From: Rhynchospora pubera
Taxonomy: Eukaryota; Streptophyta; Magnoliopsida; Poales; Cyperaceae
DNA length: 64,000 bases
Assembly (NCBI GenBank): GCA_028095005.1
Contig: CM051460.1
Coordinates: 22,615,501 to 22,679,500, forward strand
Direction of reading: 5' to 3'
Positions 48,894 to 61,639 of this stretch are shown here, in pieces. Under the pieces are notes generated by a model. The model made no database searches. It was not told the origin of the DNA and worked only from the letters and a program-made list of their open reading frames with translations. The first letter of the stretch is position 1. Each line of letters begins with the position of its first letter. The translations under genes and the position numbers were made by a program.

Positions 48894-51664
48894 CTACCTC
48901 ATATTTAATCCTTTCAAATCGCCATCAGTTAGATTAATCCCACTTTTCAGAATCAAAGTTTCCAACATGATCAAAGACAGCAAATCAGAATCCCTCCTTA
49001 ATGCACCATACAAAGTAGCAAACAGCTCTTTATCGGGAGAGACCCCCACACGTAACATGATATTGAACAATGCTAGAGCCTCATTTACAGAACCCCTTTT
49101 ACACATGCGGTTAATTACTGAGCAGAAGTCAACAATTGAGCAATTAAATCCAGATTTTAGCATCCTCTCGAACAAAAGTAGAGCTTTCCTTGGTCTCTTT
49201 TTTGCAGACCAACATCTAATTATGGTCATATATGCAAATTTTCTCAAATAAACCCCACTTCGGAGTAAATTATTCAAAACCCTTTCAGCATGGGAAACCA
49301 TACCACACAAGCAAAGCTCGTTAATTAATACATTAGATGTTACAGGTGTCCAAATAGGTTTGTTTAGCATAAAATCATGCATGTGACAAGCCATATCCCA
49401 CTTGCGCTTCTTACAATAACCTTGTATGAGGATGTTATAATTTATACTATCGATATCCAAACCTTCTCTTTGCAATTGCAAAAGCCTATCAATTACTTCT
49501 CCAAACCTACCTTCCTTGCAAAAACCCTTGATAAGCACACTTACTGATATTTCATTTGGTCTGATCAAATTAGCAAGCATCTCATCAAACAAACTCAACA
49601 TTTTATTCACATTGCGGAGACAAAAAGCATCCATTAATATGGTATATGTTACTACTGTGGGTCTGAGATATTCAATATTGCCAATCTCATTAAAAAGTCG
49701 CTCAGCCAAATCTAGGTTGCCAACTTTGCAAAATCCATAAATTAGAGAATTGATCGTAACAATTGTTGGTTCTAAACCTGAATCAACCATTTGCTCATAT
49801 AGACGAACCGCACTATCTATGTCCCCAACCTTTGTATAACCATCAATAACAATATTATACAAAATTATATCTCTCACCTTTAACTCGGTAGCCAAGTTTT
49901 CTAGTAACCACCTTGCCTCAGCCATCATGCCCTTTTTACACAAACCAGAAATAATTGAACTATATGTGAAAGAATTGGGCATAGAATTTTTTGTGTACAT
50001 ATCTTCACACACCTCAAGCGCCTTTTCAACATCTCCTAGTTCACAATATCCTTTTACGAGAATGGAGTAGGCAATAACATCCAGATTCAGCCCGATTGCT
50101 TCTATTTCCCTAAGCAAGGTATCTACTTCTTTAAAATCTCCTATTTTAAACAAGGCATTCAACAGCACACTATAAGTTACCACATTCAACTGGAAGCCTC
50201 TACAAAGGATCTCTTGCTTCATCCTTAACCCCTCTTTCAAATTGCCCTTTTCACAATGGATTGATATTAATATAGTATAGGTCACAATATCAGGTTGTAC
50301 ACCTTCTGATTCCATCATTTCTACCACTTTTGGTATTTCACTAAATAATCCCAGCAAGCGGTACCTGCTAATGAGACTGTTGTAGGTTATAATATCTAAC
50401 TGAAGTCCTTCGTGTTTCATAGTCTTTAACAAATCCATGGCCTCCTTCATTAAATTTGCTTTGCACAAACCATGGATTAATGTGGAGTAACTATATTTGT
50501 CAAGTACTAAACCGTATTTGAAAATCAAACTCCACAAAGATTTTGCTGTTGTGAGGAAACCAGCATTGCAGAGAGCAGATGTGAGTGCAGTAAATGTGAT
50601 AATACAAGGGTTAAAGTTTCCTGCATCTCTTGCCTCATGAAATAGAGACATGGCTTCCAAGGGTTTGTTTTGCTTACAAAGGGATTGAATTAGAACATCA
50701 TATGAGTCCCTGCTTGGGGAAATGCCGCGAGATTTCATCACATGAAAAAGGTCTGATGCTAGAGGAGTTCGCTTTAAACTGTGGAGCAATGAGTCATATG
50801 TGGAAATAGAGGCTTGCATGTTTAGGCTGTCCATTTTGCTCATAATGTAGAGAGAATCATGAACAAGCTCTAATTTTGCATAAATACTTGCAAGTACATC
50901 CCACACTATTGTAGTTGAGTCCCATTCTGCAAAATTATGCAGTAGTATATCACACAAAACTTGTGCTGAACCCAATCCTGAAGAAAAAAACAAAAAGTAA
51001 ATTAAATTTGCATTGTCATATCAGTCGAATTAAGAGAGATGGCATAGAAGATACCAAAATAGAGCAATTATTTAAAAAAAATTAGGACATAAAGTTACAA
51101 TGACAATTGACAAGGATATCAGAATTAAGGTGGGACAATAAATACCCACAAATTTTCCAAATTCATTATTGGCTCAGACAAAAGAAAGCGAGAAAAAGCT
51201 AGGGTCTTGCTAGTACAATGCCAACCCAAATTCCAATATAATGTACATGCAAAACGAGAAAACCAATCAAAGAGTCCGTACAGCTTAAAAACAATACCTT
51301 CCTCTCGGACCATTTGATTCAAAGCAAGTCGCATTTCCTTGAACCTCCCCTCCTGCGCCAACCGATGGGACGCCTCCAGTCCCAAAACCAAAGCCGACTC
51401 CATACCAATCCGCCCATCCTCACTACACCTCAGACCCTCCACACAAACCCCACCTCGCCTCCAGTCCTGACAAGCCTCTTCTTCCCCACTCTCTCCAAAC
51501 CGAATAGGCGCGGAGCACGTGTCCTCTAGAGCGGTGGCCGAACTGGAGGTAAACGGAGATACCAAGGCACGCCTAGCGAGATTACAGAGAAGAGACGCGA
51601 GTCGCCATCGGAAACTCGGTCGGAAAAGCATCTCATGGCGGAGAGAAGAGAAAAAGGAACACAA
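48894..51664 (-). CDS. P-class pentatricopeptide repeat protein
   Basis: Exon one 51298-51664 and exon two 48894-50977, joined over a GT-AG intron in frame (REEG then LGSAQVLCD), give 816 residues, or 805 from the second Met at 51631. The N-terminus (LFRPSFRWRLASLLCNLARRA after the second Met) is Arg/Ser/Leu-rich like an organelle, probably mitochondrial, targeting peptide. From about residue 150 to the end run roughly 18 consecutive 35-residue repeats of the VTYNxLIxGxCKxG type, for example ILYNIVIDGYTKVGDIDSA. There is no E or DYW extension, so it is a P-class protein, expected to bind RNA in an organelle for stability, splicing or translation. The target is unknown. The long intron within a PPR gene is less common, since most plant PPR genes are intronless. 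Confidence 0.94.
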
Positions 51665-52009
51665 TCGTTTTCCCGCCGCCGTAGCGGATGTCTCAAAAAG
51701 AGACGAATAAACAGAAAAGGAAATATGGAATATAGAATTATTGGGCCAATATTCAGGCCCAATTTTATACTAATTGGGCTTATAACAGTGGGCCTGCTGA
51801 TTTTGTTTTGTTTTGTTTGGTTTACAAATTACACCTGGCTGGCTGGCTTGAGTTTCTTCTGGAATTATTGCGCTCTGCTTCGTGTGTAAGATGGTGTAGG
51901 ATTCTAGGCTTGAATAACTGCCACGTGTCACCTTTCTCGTTAGCTCCTTTTATAATTTATAATTTATAATGTAATAATGCTCTGGGTACCGCGTAGGCTT
52001 TATTTCCCA
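51665..52009. promoter_or_regulatory. Divergent promoter region between the PPR gene and a small plus-strand transcript
   Basis: About 345 bp separates the PPR start from the leader-like exon of the plus-strand small gene. TATAATTTATAATTTATAAT at 51951-51970 could be the plus-strand TATA region, some 40-60 bp before a purine-rich leader. Confidence 0.4.
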
Positions 52010-52549
52010 TTTAAAGAGAAAAGGAGCTGGCGAAGAAAGGAAGAAAGAGGGGAGAGGAGGAAAATTGAGGAACCGAATCTGCTTTCCACCTGTTTCTTCT
52101 TCTCTCAGAGGTATGTGTACAATCTGTAAACTTGTAATTTATGTTTTTATTATAGCTTTACTTATCTCTCCAATTTTATGTATAACTTGGTAAGAATTGA
52201 GTTAATTTGTGTTTAAATTCACGTAAGAGAATTCAAAATATAAGAATTGGGGGTGGTACTTTTTTTGGATGGCATAATTATGTGGCTGTTTTATTGGTAC
52301 TGTTTGGATCAGATCAAATTGAATTGTGTGGAAAAGCTGAGATTAAAGCAACCCTCTGTAATTTGAGATGATAATTTAGATTAGATACCTTAATTAATAT
52401 AGAAAAAGTCTCTGTTTAAAGATCCCCCTAGGATTCATCTGTGTGCTTTAAGCAAAATTCTTGTCCTGATATAATACCAGAATAATTAAGTTGCTTACGA
52501 ATTTATAACACTGAGATGTTACTGCAGGAAAATTAATTGAACAGTAGAA

Positions 52550-52639
52550 ATGGAGTTTGTGCTGGTCATATCATTGCCTTTGCTTATTTTAATTATTGTT
52601 TTGGCCCTCTGTTGCTTTCTTTGCGGTCGAAGCAGTTAA
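52550..52639 (+). CDS. Putative 29-residue single-pass membrane peptide
   Basis: ATG at 52550 opens MEFVLVISLPLLILIIV, then LALCCFLCGRSS and a stop. The first 25 residues form one hydrophobic helix, followed by a short Cys/Arg/Ser tail. A leader-like exon ending at 52110 (TCTCAGAG then GTATGTG) and an acceptor at 52527 (TACTGCAG) frame a 417-bp 5' UTR intron placed 22 bp before the ATG, an arrangement common for plant genes. I recall short conserved plant peptides of this shape but cannot name a family. No longer downstream frame was found that would make this merely a uORF. It is divergent from the PPR gene. A non-coding transcript is the main alternative. Confidence 0.42.
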   Translation: MEFVLVISLPLLILIIVLALCCFLCGRSS

Positions 52640-53659
52640 TCCTCTAAACATGATTGGAGAATAGGGTCTACAATGTAAAAAAAAAAAATATGTATTGATA
52701 TGTAATTATATATTGTTAATCTATTTATTACTGTGATTTTGCAATAACTTTTTATGTGGTGACAGTTTTTTTGTTTCTGAACAAGTTACTGATACTGTTG
52801 CCAATTACTGGTATTGCATTACTCCAAAAAGTTGGATTTTATCACATGTAGAGATGCTAGATTTGAATATTTCTCTTCCCTTACTTCCTTATGATTGTAC
52901 TTGGTAATTGTATTGTAGTGGCCATATTGCATTTATGTGGCAGGGATTCCAAATTTGGGTCAGAACTAATGAAAATGATAGAAGAGCAGGGGGGGAAAAA
53001 AAAAAAGCTCAAATGCCTGAATGGTACAAGATGAAAAAGATGACCCAACAAAAAGCATGCACCAAGAATAAAGACAAGGGAGCTGAGTCATAGTAACAAA
53101 GTTCTAATCAGGAAATTCTTACAATGGCCTTAACAGCTGACGATGCAAAAGGTCATAATAGTGGCAAAAATAATAAACTACTAGCAGAGTTGGTGAAAAG
53201 GGTGGCACCAGATTTGAGCCACTTGCTTTCTTGTTGTCTCCAAATTGTCCCAAATTGTTTTTCCTCATTGTTTCTAACAGGACAACAAATGTGCTACTAT
53301 ATTGTAGGTTGAGGATGTTCCAAATATTACTAAATAAAACTAAATAATTAGTTATCAGACCATTAATTAAGAAAACAAACAAATAGTGAATCATCAGTAC
53401 TAGCAGTCACAGTACATGTTACCATATCAAAAATAGCCAGTCTTAGATCATACACCTTCAATTTAATTTAAATTGTTACTTGATATATAATGAAAAGTTC
53501 TATTTAAATGAACACCTCTAAATCAGTCAGCAGCTCTCTCGAATACATATATTATCATTTATACCTAGTACAACCCAAATTATGGTTTCTTCATTGAATT
53601 AATAAATATTGCACAAGTACTTTCCACAAAGTATACAACATCACTTTTAACATGTTAAC
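52640..53659. other. Stretch between small plus-strand gene and MATH gene
   Basis: The left part may be 3' UTR of the small gene. A Lys-rich frame at 52908-53093 has no recognisable domain. Nothing else seen. Confidence 0.35.
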
Positions 53660-56600
53660 TTATTTCATGAAAATGGATTGCATATCACCTGGTACTCGGC
53701 CAGATGATCCAAGAATTGTAATAGATACTTCCACAATGCATCTTGTGTTCACAAGATATCCATTGGACGGACTTTCAAATTCTTCTAGTGAAATAAAATT
53801 CCTCTTTCCCCAACCATAGGCTTTTCTCCTAGCTGTTTGGATGAATGTACATCTCCCTGCAATGAAACAAAAACCTCATAATTTAGACCTTTCTCTTCCA
53901 AATTTTGTATAATAATTTGTACAGGATCGAACTAACCTGCATTCTTCATGTGTTTCCCCTTTTCTTGGTCCTTGATGCATATCTCATATTCCACAAAAAC
54001 TTCAGTGTTAGGTACCGACTCAACAAATTCAGACAGACAGAGGTATAGCGAGATAAAATTATTGTTTTCTACTCCCTTCGGGTACAGACAGATTATCCTG
54101 GTATAACAAGCAAATAACATAGCTAAAAATCAGCACATTAATATCAATATAGAAATCTTCTGAGCTGTTATAAGATACATACCATTGGCATCTACCAATA
54201 TTGAAATAGCCAGAGAAAGCCTTCGGCTTAGGCAACTTATAGAAATTGTCGATGTTCCAGGTATAGGTCGAGCTTACTTTGTCCTTGTGCAGAAAAAGAG
54301 TTCCTGATAGTGTTAGGTGTGGAATCTTATTTGCTTTGATTATCTCAACACCAAATATTATGCTATCGTCGATAATAAATCCTGGTGTAATCATGAGATT
54401 TTCGAGGGAGATCATGCACGGAACACCCGATACGGCACTGGTAGCCTCAAAATTATGATAAACTGTTCACAACAAAGACATGATATTTTAAATAAGGATA
54501 AGAAAATTGTGTTATATGTGCTAATATTGCATCACAAAAAATACTTTTTGGTAGTACTGTAGCTTATATATTAAAGATATTGTTCTGATATTTTTGATCC
54601 AGTATGTCGTTTTCCTTAGTTTTAGTTTTGGTATCCTTTATTGATATTTGTACTGTTGTACAATGGCCACTAGCAAATGGTTACAAAAGTGAATATTGCA
54701 TCTTTCATGTTCCAATTAATACATCCACCAATAAATATTACAAAAAGCAAAACTTAATTTATTTTTCTTTTTTTTAGAAATTCTAGATAGCGACTATCTA
54801 GAGAAAAAAAAAACTTAATTGATATTATAATATTTAATTTGGTACCTGCCCCTTGACTGGTAAAAAGCTGGTACGCCAACCTGAAAGAATGCTATTTTTT
54901 TTTTCTATCTAGAAAAGAAACTAATATAATCTGCCGAAAATAAACAATAAAAAAGCTCCGTGTGACCTGGCAAGTGACCATTCCAATTGATTACTATATA
55001 GACTCAAATGTGATTAACAAGCTAAACGAAAACATGACAGAAAATTTCCTACGATATAGCTTCTTTTACCTTTTTGCTCGATGTGTTTTCCATACAATCG
55101 ATCATATATACAAAATTTGAAGAAGGCTTGTACGGCACAAGAGTGCTCTGAAGCATTTGCTAGCTCAAGCCTAAGAGAGACATACCTATCGGAACCATCA
55201 TTCTTCTCATCGAACGGATTCACATGTAACAACCTATCAGAACCATTTGCGTGGAATTTATTATTTAAATCATGCATCAAAGAGGAATATAATATCATAT
55301 TAAATTTTAATCCATACAGTAGTTCTAAGGATACATGACACATTAGGAATGCATTGCGTACTACTTTGACAATATCATGACAATCGAAATCACGATTCAC
55401 TAACTTAAAAGAAAAAAAACAAATCATAAATATTTTAATTAAATAGGACGGCTCTATGTCAAAATATTTTGCAATTCGAACTTCACTTTACGTTGATAAA
55501 ATATCAATAAAACAGAACTATTGCAAGCTTCAGTTCATATAGCTAGGTGGCGAGATTCCACTAGCTAGCAGCAAATGTGATGCACGCCACGTGTAGCTAG
55601 TGAATTAATAACATACCTATATTTTAGTTTTTTTATGAGCTTTCCGTCGATTATGATGTTTCTCTGTACGTATAACTTTATGACATTAAATTCAGGCTTA
55701 ATTATCATATAAAAAGTTTATTAAGTGAGAAAGACGATTTTTTGTTGGTGTCTTAAATTATTTTGTCATAAAGTTATGTATTTTATCCATATATAAATGA
55801 TATTTTTGTCATAACTGCTATATTTTCAAATTTTAAAATTATCAATCCTAAAAGATTACCCATGCATTAGATCGGACAATATAAATCATGTGGCTGCTAC
55901 ACATGATAATTTGCTAGAAACGACTCAGCCCAAGAACCCAAAATTTTATTATAATTATTAAAATTTTCGAGTATTAGAAATTGCACGTGCCCATTTAATT
56001 CATATTAAAACCTGAAGAGGCTGGTTTAACATAAATCAAACAGAGTTGAATTTAGGCTTAAAAACAACTTTTAAGTTTTGATTGCAAAGTAGGCAGCCTA
56101 TATAAATATTAAGGGTATGTTTGAAAGTCCATAGAATAAGAACAAGAAAATAAGAACAAGCTATTTCTTGTTTGGCACTATTTAGAACAAGGAGAATAAG
56201 AACAAAATGAACCTTGTTCTTGTTCCAACAAACACATGGAACTAGGACAAGAACAAAAATAAGCTTGTTCTTGTTCTTGTTCTTATTCCACACCACTTCC
56301 AAACATATCCTGGGTATGTTTGGAAGTCCATAGAATAAGAATAAGAGAATAAGAATAAGCTATTTCATGTTTGGCACCCTTTAGAATAAGGAGAATAAGA
56401 ACAAAATGAACCTTGTTCTTGTTCCAACAAAAATATAGAACTAAAATAAAAACAAGAACAAGCTTGTTCTTGTTCCACACCACTTCCAAACACTGTTTCC
56501 CCTCTGTTACCGAGCAGAGCACAAAATTTAAAACTTCTCCAGTACAAAAAGAATGATAGTCTACTAAACATACCATTTGTGACCATGAATCTCAAATTTC

Positions 56601-56808
56601 TTACTAACGGACCATCCACTTCCTTGCTCTAATAAAGAAGAAAAGCCGTCTATTCTCCAGTTGAAAGCAGTTGGGTAGTTCTCAATTCGAACTGCATGTA
56701 TTACAATTCATGTTATTAGGTAATTACTCAATTTGTAAGTTGGTTGACAGTGCTACACTACAAGGAGGGAGTATCAAAGAGCATACCGCAAGAGATTGAA
56801 GAACCCAT
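53660..56808 (-). CDS. Tandem MATH (TRAF-like) domain protein
   Basis: Six exons: 56787-56808, 56574-56691, 55070-55233, 54183-54462, 53937-54097 and 53660-53856. All are GT-AG and every phase agrees, giving 313 residues. The first MATH domain starts at MGSSISCVRIENYPTAFNWR (FNWRIDGFSSL, then LLHVNPFDEKNDG and VSLRLELAN). The second starts near residue 168 (YTWNIDNFYKL, then IICLYPKGVENNNFISLYL). It ends with WGKRNFISLEEFE and a short tail, without BTB, RING or protease domain. This layout, two MATH domains in about 300 residues, is a large plant family of poorly known function; MATH domains bind partner proteins. Intron two is 1.3 kb and contains two tandem MITEs. The start is a 22-bp exon, so it needs transcript support. 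Confidence 0.9.
56113..56500. mobile_element. Two tandem MITE copies in a MATH-gene intron
   Basis: Copy one 56113-56310 and copy two 56312-56500, in the same orientation one base apart. Each starts GGGTATGTTTG(G)AAAG-like and ends CACTTCCAAACA. The interiors are full of GAACAAG/CTTGTTC repeats forming a fold-back. Confidence 0.78.
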
Positions 56809-58559
56809 AGCATTGTTAGATTCTTTGGTTTTCGATGTAATGTAAGAGATGCACATGTCTTTTTTCCTCAGGTTGCCTATTTCAAACACTTTCTTAGGTA
56901 ATACTAATATTCATACATATTTAGGCATCTATTATTCGTACGATCATGTATATACATTAAGCTACTTGGACAAGTCTTAGGTACTTTAATAGAAAAAAAA
57001 TGAATAAGTAGCCTTCAAAGCGCATGTTTGGGGTTGACCGAGGAATAGTGCCGTTGACTTTTTTTTATTAAAAAAATAGGGAAAAAAGGGAAAAATTTTC
57101 GCCTTAAGAGAAATAAAAAAAAACATCCCCAAACAGTCTCCAATAATAAGCTCTCTTCGCGTTGTTGTGAACATTTATTTAAATATTAATGCATTCGATA
57201 AAATGAAATTTGTACAAATTGCAGGGATAAAATTGTTTAATTTTTCTATATATGAATAATTGCTAAGTTATTGCCATGATAGAAAAGGTCATTTTCTATA
57301 ATTGCATATTAATTACTTGAAGAGACATGCTCTAATAGTTTGACAACCATGTAAAAATATGTTTACTTACAATAAGTACAATTCTTAATCCATTATTAAG
57401 ATATAAGATAAGACTGTACACACAGGCCTTCAAAAACAGACTGTATATATTTTTTTTGGTTCGAACATAAATCGCTTGATTACTCTTAAAAAACTACTAG
57501 AACTAAACTATCCAGTGATTTATATTAAAGTTAGTGTTGTACAATTTAACTAATATATAAGTTTCACGGTACAAATATACCTTTTTTTGGTGTCAAAAGA
57601 ATGCAGTTTTTTAAGTATTTTACACGAAATCCCTCTAGTCCAAAAAAAAAAGTATATACTTTTTTAATCAAAACAATCGGTCTAACTTGTTCAGTGCAAT
57701 TTAATCCATGCAGTTTGATATGTTAATTCAACAATTTGGAACGACCTTTCATATACGAAGCGATTACTTTAATTTTACACAGCAATTATTTTTTGGTTCA
57801 AATGTCGTGGAACTGCGTTAATTAACTAAGCTCATAACATATATGTATTTTTGTAGAATGTTTTTTATTTGGGTATGTTTATCAAAATATATGAAATATA
57901 TGTATTATGCAAAACGATGTCCTCTTAATTCTCTTATGTTATTTCAATTTTTGTGTTTTATATCTCTTTCCCCTTGTTTCCGGTTTTAATTTGTGTTTTA
58001 GTCAACTTAACGGTCATTTTCAGTCTACTTTAAGCTTTCGTTCGGTTTAGTACGATTCCAGTAAATTATGCAATCAAACTACTGGCGCTTTGGTCTCGTA
58101 TCAAAACTCTGAGGTCATCAGATCCAAGAGCAAAATAAGTAAATAAATAAACAATAATAAAAAGGAAGTACCTGGTCGTCAGCTAGAAAATATCAAACTT
58201 CATGTACTATCAGCGCTATAAGAATATATCCTTATGATGGCACGTCAAAATTTAAAAAAATTACTAAAATTACCTACAGATGTTTACGTACACTGAAACA
58301 ATCCGTATTATATAATATATTACTGCGTATTTTTATCTATCAATCATAGTCAGTTTATTCTCTAATAACATAATAATTTATAATAATTTACAGACTAAAA
58401 ATTTTCCGGGAAGTTAACGGTCGAAAGTGGAAATGGTAACCGGGCAGTAGACCAGTACAAAGTGAGAAGTCAAAACCTAGGTCTTGCGGAAATGATAGTG
58501 TCGAACTCGACGAAGAAATTTTGACAGTTCTACTATATTTTAAGAGTATAATTTTGCAC

Positions 58560-58695
58560 AATTCATTATAATGATTAATATTCTGGTTGGAATTTCAACG
58601 AAGAAAGCTAATTACACAAAATTCATCAATTTTTACCATATATTATGATGATGATCAACATTTTGGTTGGACTCTCAACGAAGAAAGCTAACTAC
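58560..58695. repeat. Diverged tandem duplication
   Basis: TCAACGAAGAAAGCTAATTAC and TCAACGAAGAAAGCTAACTAC end two units of about 80 bp that also share TGGTTGGA. Confidence 0.75.
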
Positions 58696-58846
58696 AGTAG
58701 CCTAAGACTAATTTGATGGCCGTTGCTTAATCTTTTTTTTGCTTTGTCTAGAACTGATTTGAATATTAAAGATTTCAAGTTCTCTCTGATGCCTAACATA
58801 ATTAATGTTCATATAACATTAATGATCAACGCATGCAAAGAGCACC

Positions 58847-58990
58847 TACTCATTTATATCTCGTTTAGTCAACCAAATATGTATTCTTTTAATGTTGAGA
58901 CCAACAAAATATGTTACCCACTCATTTATGTCTTGTTTATCAACCAAACATGCATTCTTTTAATGTTGAATCCACAACAATATATATGTT
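58847..58990. repeat. Diverged 72-bp tandem duplication
   Basis: Two units sharing CTCATTTAT, CAACCAAA and ATTCTTTTAATGTTGA. Confidence 0.8.
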
Positions 58991-59319
58991 ACGTTATTTT
59001 GTACACATTTTATTAACTAGCAAAATAATCTGAGCAACCAAGCTTCTCTACACCACGGTACAATCTCAATCGCGGGCCATTGGAGTGGACCAAATATGCA
59101 ACTATAGTATGACCAATTATTTATTTAGTCTTAGTTCTTAGATTATTCGAATTCAATAATAAGTGTTCTTAGTCCATCAACACATTTTTGGATGGCACTG
59201 ACCCATTGGCTTTGTAATTAAGTATTACTAATCTCTTTCACAACATGATCATTTTACTATTGACAAATATAGTTTTTCTATATTGTCCTGGTGATAAACA
59301 GTCAACAAACATTTTCATA

Positions 59320-59560
59320 ATATTGTTTTGAGAATTGAGAACAATTGTCCTTGTTTTTGAATCAATTAAGCAGCTAGAAATTGACAACAACTAAGAAAAA
59401 TTGTGCTGGAAATTCGCAATAATTGTCCTTGTTTTTGGTGTTAAGAACTTAGAATTCAAAACATTTAAGAACAATTGTCCTGGGAATTGAGAACAACGAT
59501 CCTTGTTTTTAAGTTAAATTCAGAAGAATTGTTGTGTGAATTAAGAACAGTTGTCTAGGC
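59320..59560. repeat. Degenerate repeats of AACAATTGTCCTTG type
   Basis: GAATTGAGAACAATTGTCC, GCAATAATTGTCCTTG, AAGAACAATTGTCCTGG and GAACAACGATCCTTG recur irregularly just outside the CACTA end. Confidence 0.6.
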
Positions 59561-59811
59561 AATCTTTTTTTTTCATTAGTGCGTGACTATTTTTTTTATT
59601 TTCTACAGAGAAATATGATTGATGACAATTTTATGAACTTACACAAAGAAGTCATATGTTTATTGACAAATTTCTTCCTTGATTGCAAGTTTTTCGCATG
59701 TTTCTCTACTGACAAGGAATATCATTGGTGGCTCTATGTTGTAGAAATGAAATAGGAGGTGAAATTTTTGTGTACAACTCCATGTCTGAAGAACAAATCA
59801 ACACTACAAGA

Positions 59812-60540
59812 AACTGAAATAGTTGTATCGGAATTTTTGAATTTGCAGTAAAAAATAACTGTCTCTCCAGTAAAAAAAAATTATTTGCATCAACACTTAG
59901 ATTTTTAGCATTTTGTATCGACCTGTATTTGTCTACATCAACTTGTTGATGTAAATAATAGCGATGGAAATGCTAGTGTAACTATTTTTGTTTATCTCCA
60001 TCAGATTTACAGATGTAACTAATTAAATATTTACTTTTGTCTAGTAGATGTAGTTAATGTATATGCTTTCGCATCAACTGCGACAATGAAAATAATATAT
60101 CTAATTATCACTCGACTGCATCGGTATGACTGATGCAATCAACAAATCTACAGCTTATGCATCAATTATGTCTATGTGAATAACATAACTAATTACATGG
60201 AAAAACACAAATTTAACTAATATGTGCTACTACATAGGGTCCACTGATGTAACTAGACTAATTATTATATATGTCCAACTGTTGTAAGAAGTATGTAGCT
60301 TATGCATTGACTATGTCGATCTAAATAACATAATTAACAAATTGCATGGAAAAAACAGATAACTATTTGGTGCTACTGCATAGGATTTCACCGATGTAAC
60401 TAGACTAATTATTAAATATGTCGAGCTGACGTAGGTAATGTGTAGCTTTTATATCGACTACGTATATGTAAATTATATAACTAGTTGCATGTACTACACT
60501 GATGTGACCATCTCATGATAGTATATGTATAAAAATTTTA
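59812..60540 (+). mobile_element. CACTA (En/Spm-type) transposon 5' end
   Basis: Begins CACTACAAGAAACTGAAAT, the standard plant CACTA terminus, followed by subterminal GATGTAA/TTACATC-like repeats. A unit with GATGTAACTAGACTAATTAT recurs at 60246 and 60393 (147-bp spacing), with an older relative near 60110. No matching 3' terminus (TCTTGTAGTG) was found downstream, and no transposase. Confidence 0.65.
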
Positions 60541-61639
60541 ATATAATTAAATATATACATTATATTTAAAAATTTTTGTAATAATTATTTATAATTTATA
60601 TTTATTAAAAAAAATTTTGTTATTTTTATGGTGGGAAAAAAAGTATGGTGGAAAAAATATATATACAACATATTGGAACAATAAAATAATACAACTTAAT
60701 AAGAAAAATACATATTTACAATATCAAACCATACAAATATTAAAATTACATAAAAAAATAACTTAAAATATTAAAAATATATTATTAAAAAAAACTCAAA
60801 ATGGTAGTACGTTCTTAAGAGAACGATATTAGTCTCGTTCTTTCAAAGAACAATATCATGATAGTATTTATATAATTCTGATTATTTTAGTATTATTTTA
60901 GAAATTTGAGAGTATTTTGATATTATTTTTAATTATTTCAGGAGATGATTGAACAATCCATACAAGAGTTGTGAACGATTCCTTGAGAGTTGAGACTTTT
61001 TTATGATGAAGGGCCAAGGCAGTGACATTAGAGTCAACTAAAAACATTTAGTTTAGAGATAGTTAAGGGCTAGTAAAAATCTGGTTAACTCATGAGTCGT
61101 GAGCTTATTAGAATTCGACTCGAAAAAAAATTGATTATAACTCGAGCTAATGGAATTCAAGTTGAAATAACTTGGTTAGTTGATAAATTGAGTTTGAGTT
61201 AAACTCAACTCAGCTAGCAACACGTGAGTTGATCGTGAAATAATAAATTTATATTTGATATAGTACTATTAATATGATTTAAAAGTATTAAAATTTTATA
61301 TATTAATTATAAGAAAATTTTCTTATAAATTTTAACTTTAGATAAATATAACATAAGCCAAATTGGATTTGAAAACATTATATTTCAGATCAATAAAATT
61401 TTGGAGGACATATACTATTTCAAGCTAGCTCGAGTTGGAAATGTGTTGAGTTTGAGCTAGTTTAAAATTTGAAAGTGTTTCTAACTCGACTCAAAGGCAA
61501 CTTTTATTGAGTAGGTCAATATTACAAGAGATGTAATGCTTTTTTTTTATCTTAAATTTGGTCAATACTCATTTCATATTTTCTTAATTTTTGATGGAGA
61601 TTTTCTTGCTTTAGAATTATACCCTATTCTACTCAAATT
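60541..61639. other. AT-rich stretch, possible old hAT remnant
   Basis: From about 61068 (AAGGGCTAGTAAAAATC) to 61500, repeated CTCGAG/GAGTT-type motifs resemble degenerate non-autonomous hAT elements. No gene seen. Confidence 0.3.

Larger units (their letters stand above)
56809..59811. other. Intergenic stretch with short tandem duplications
   Basis: Upstream flank of the MATH gene, then AT-rich sequence. No other gene was recognised; repeats are listed separately. Confidence 0.4.

Noticed and set aside
48847..49251. Plus-strand frame of 134 codons
   Set aside because: Antisense shadow of the PPR gene, with no motif of its own.
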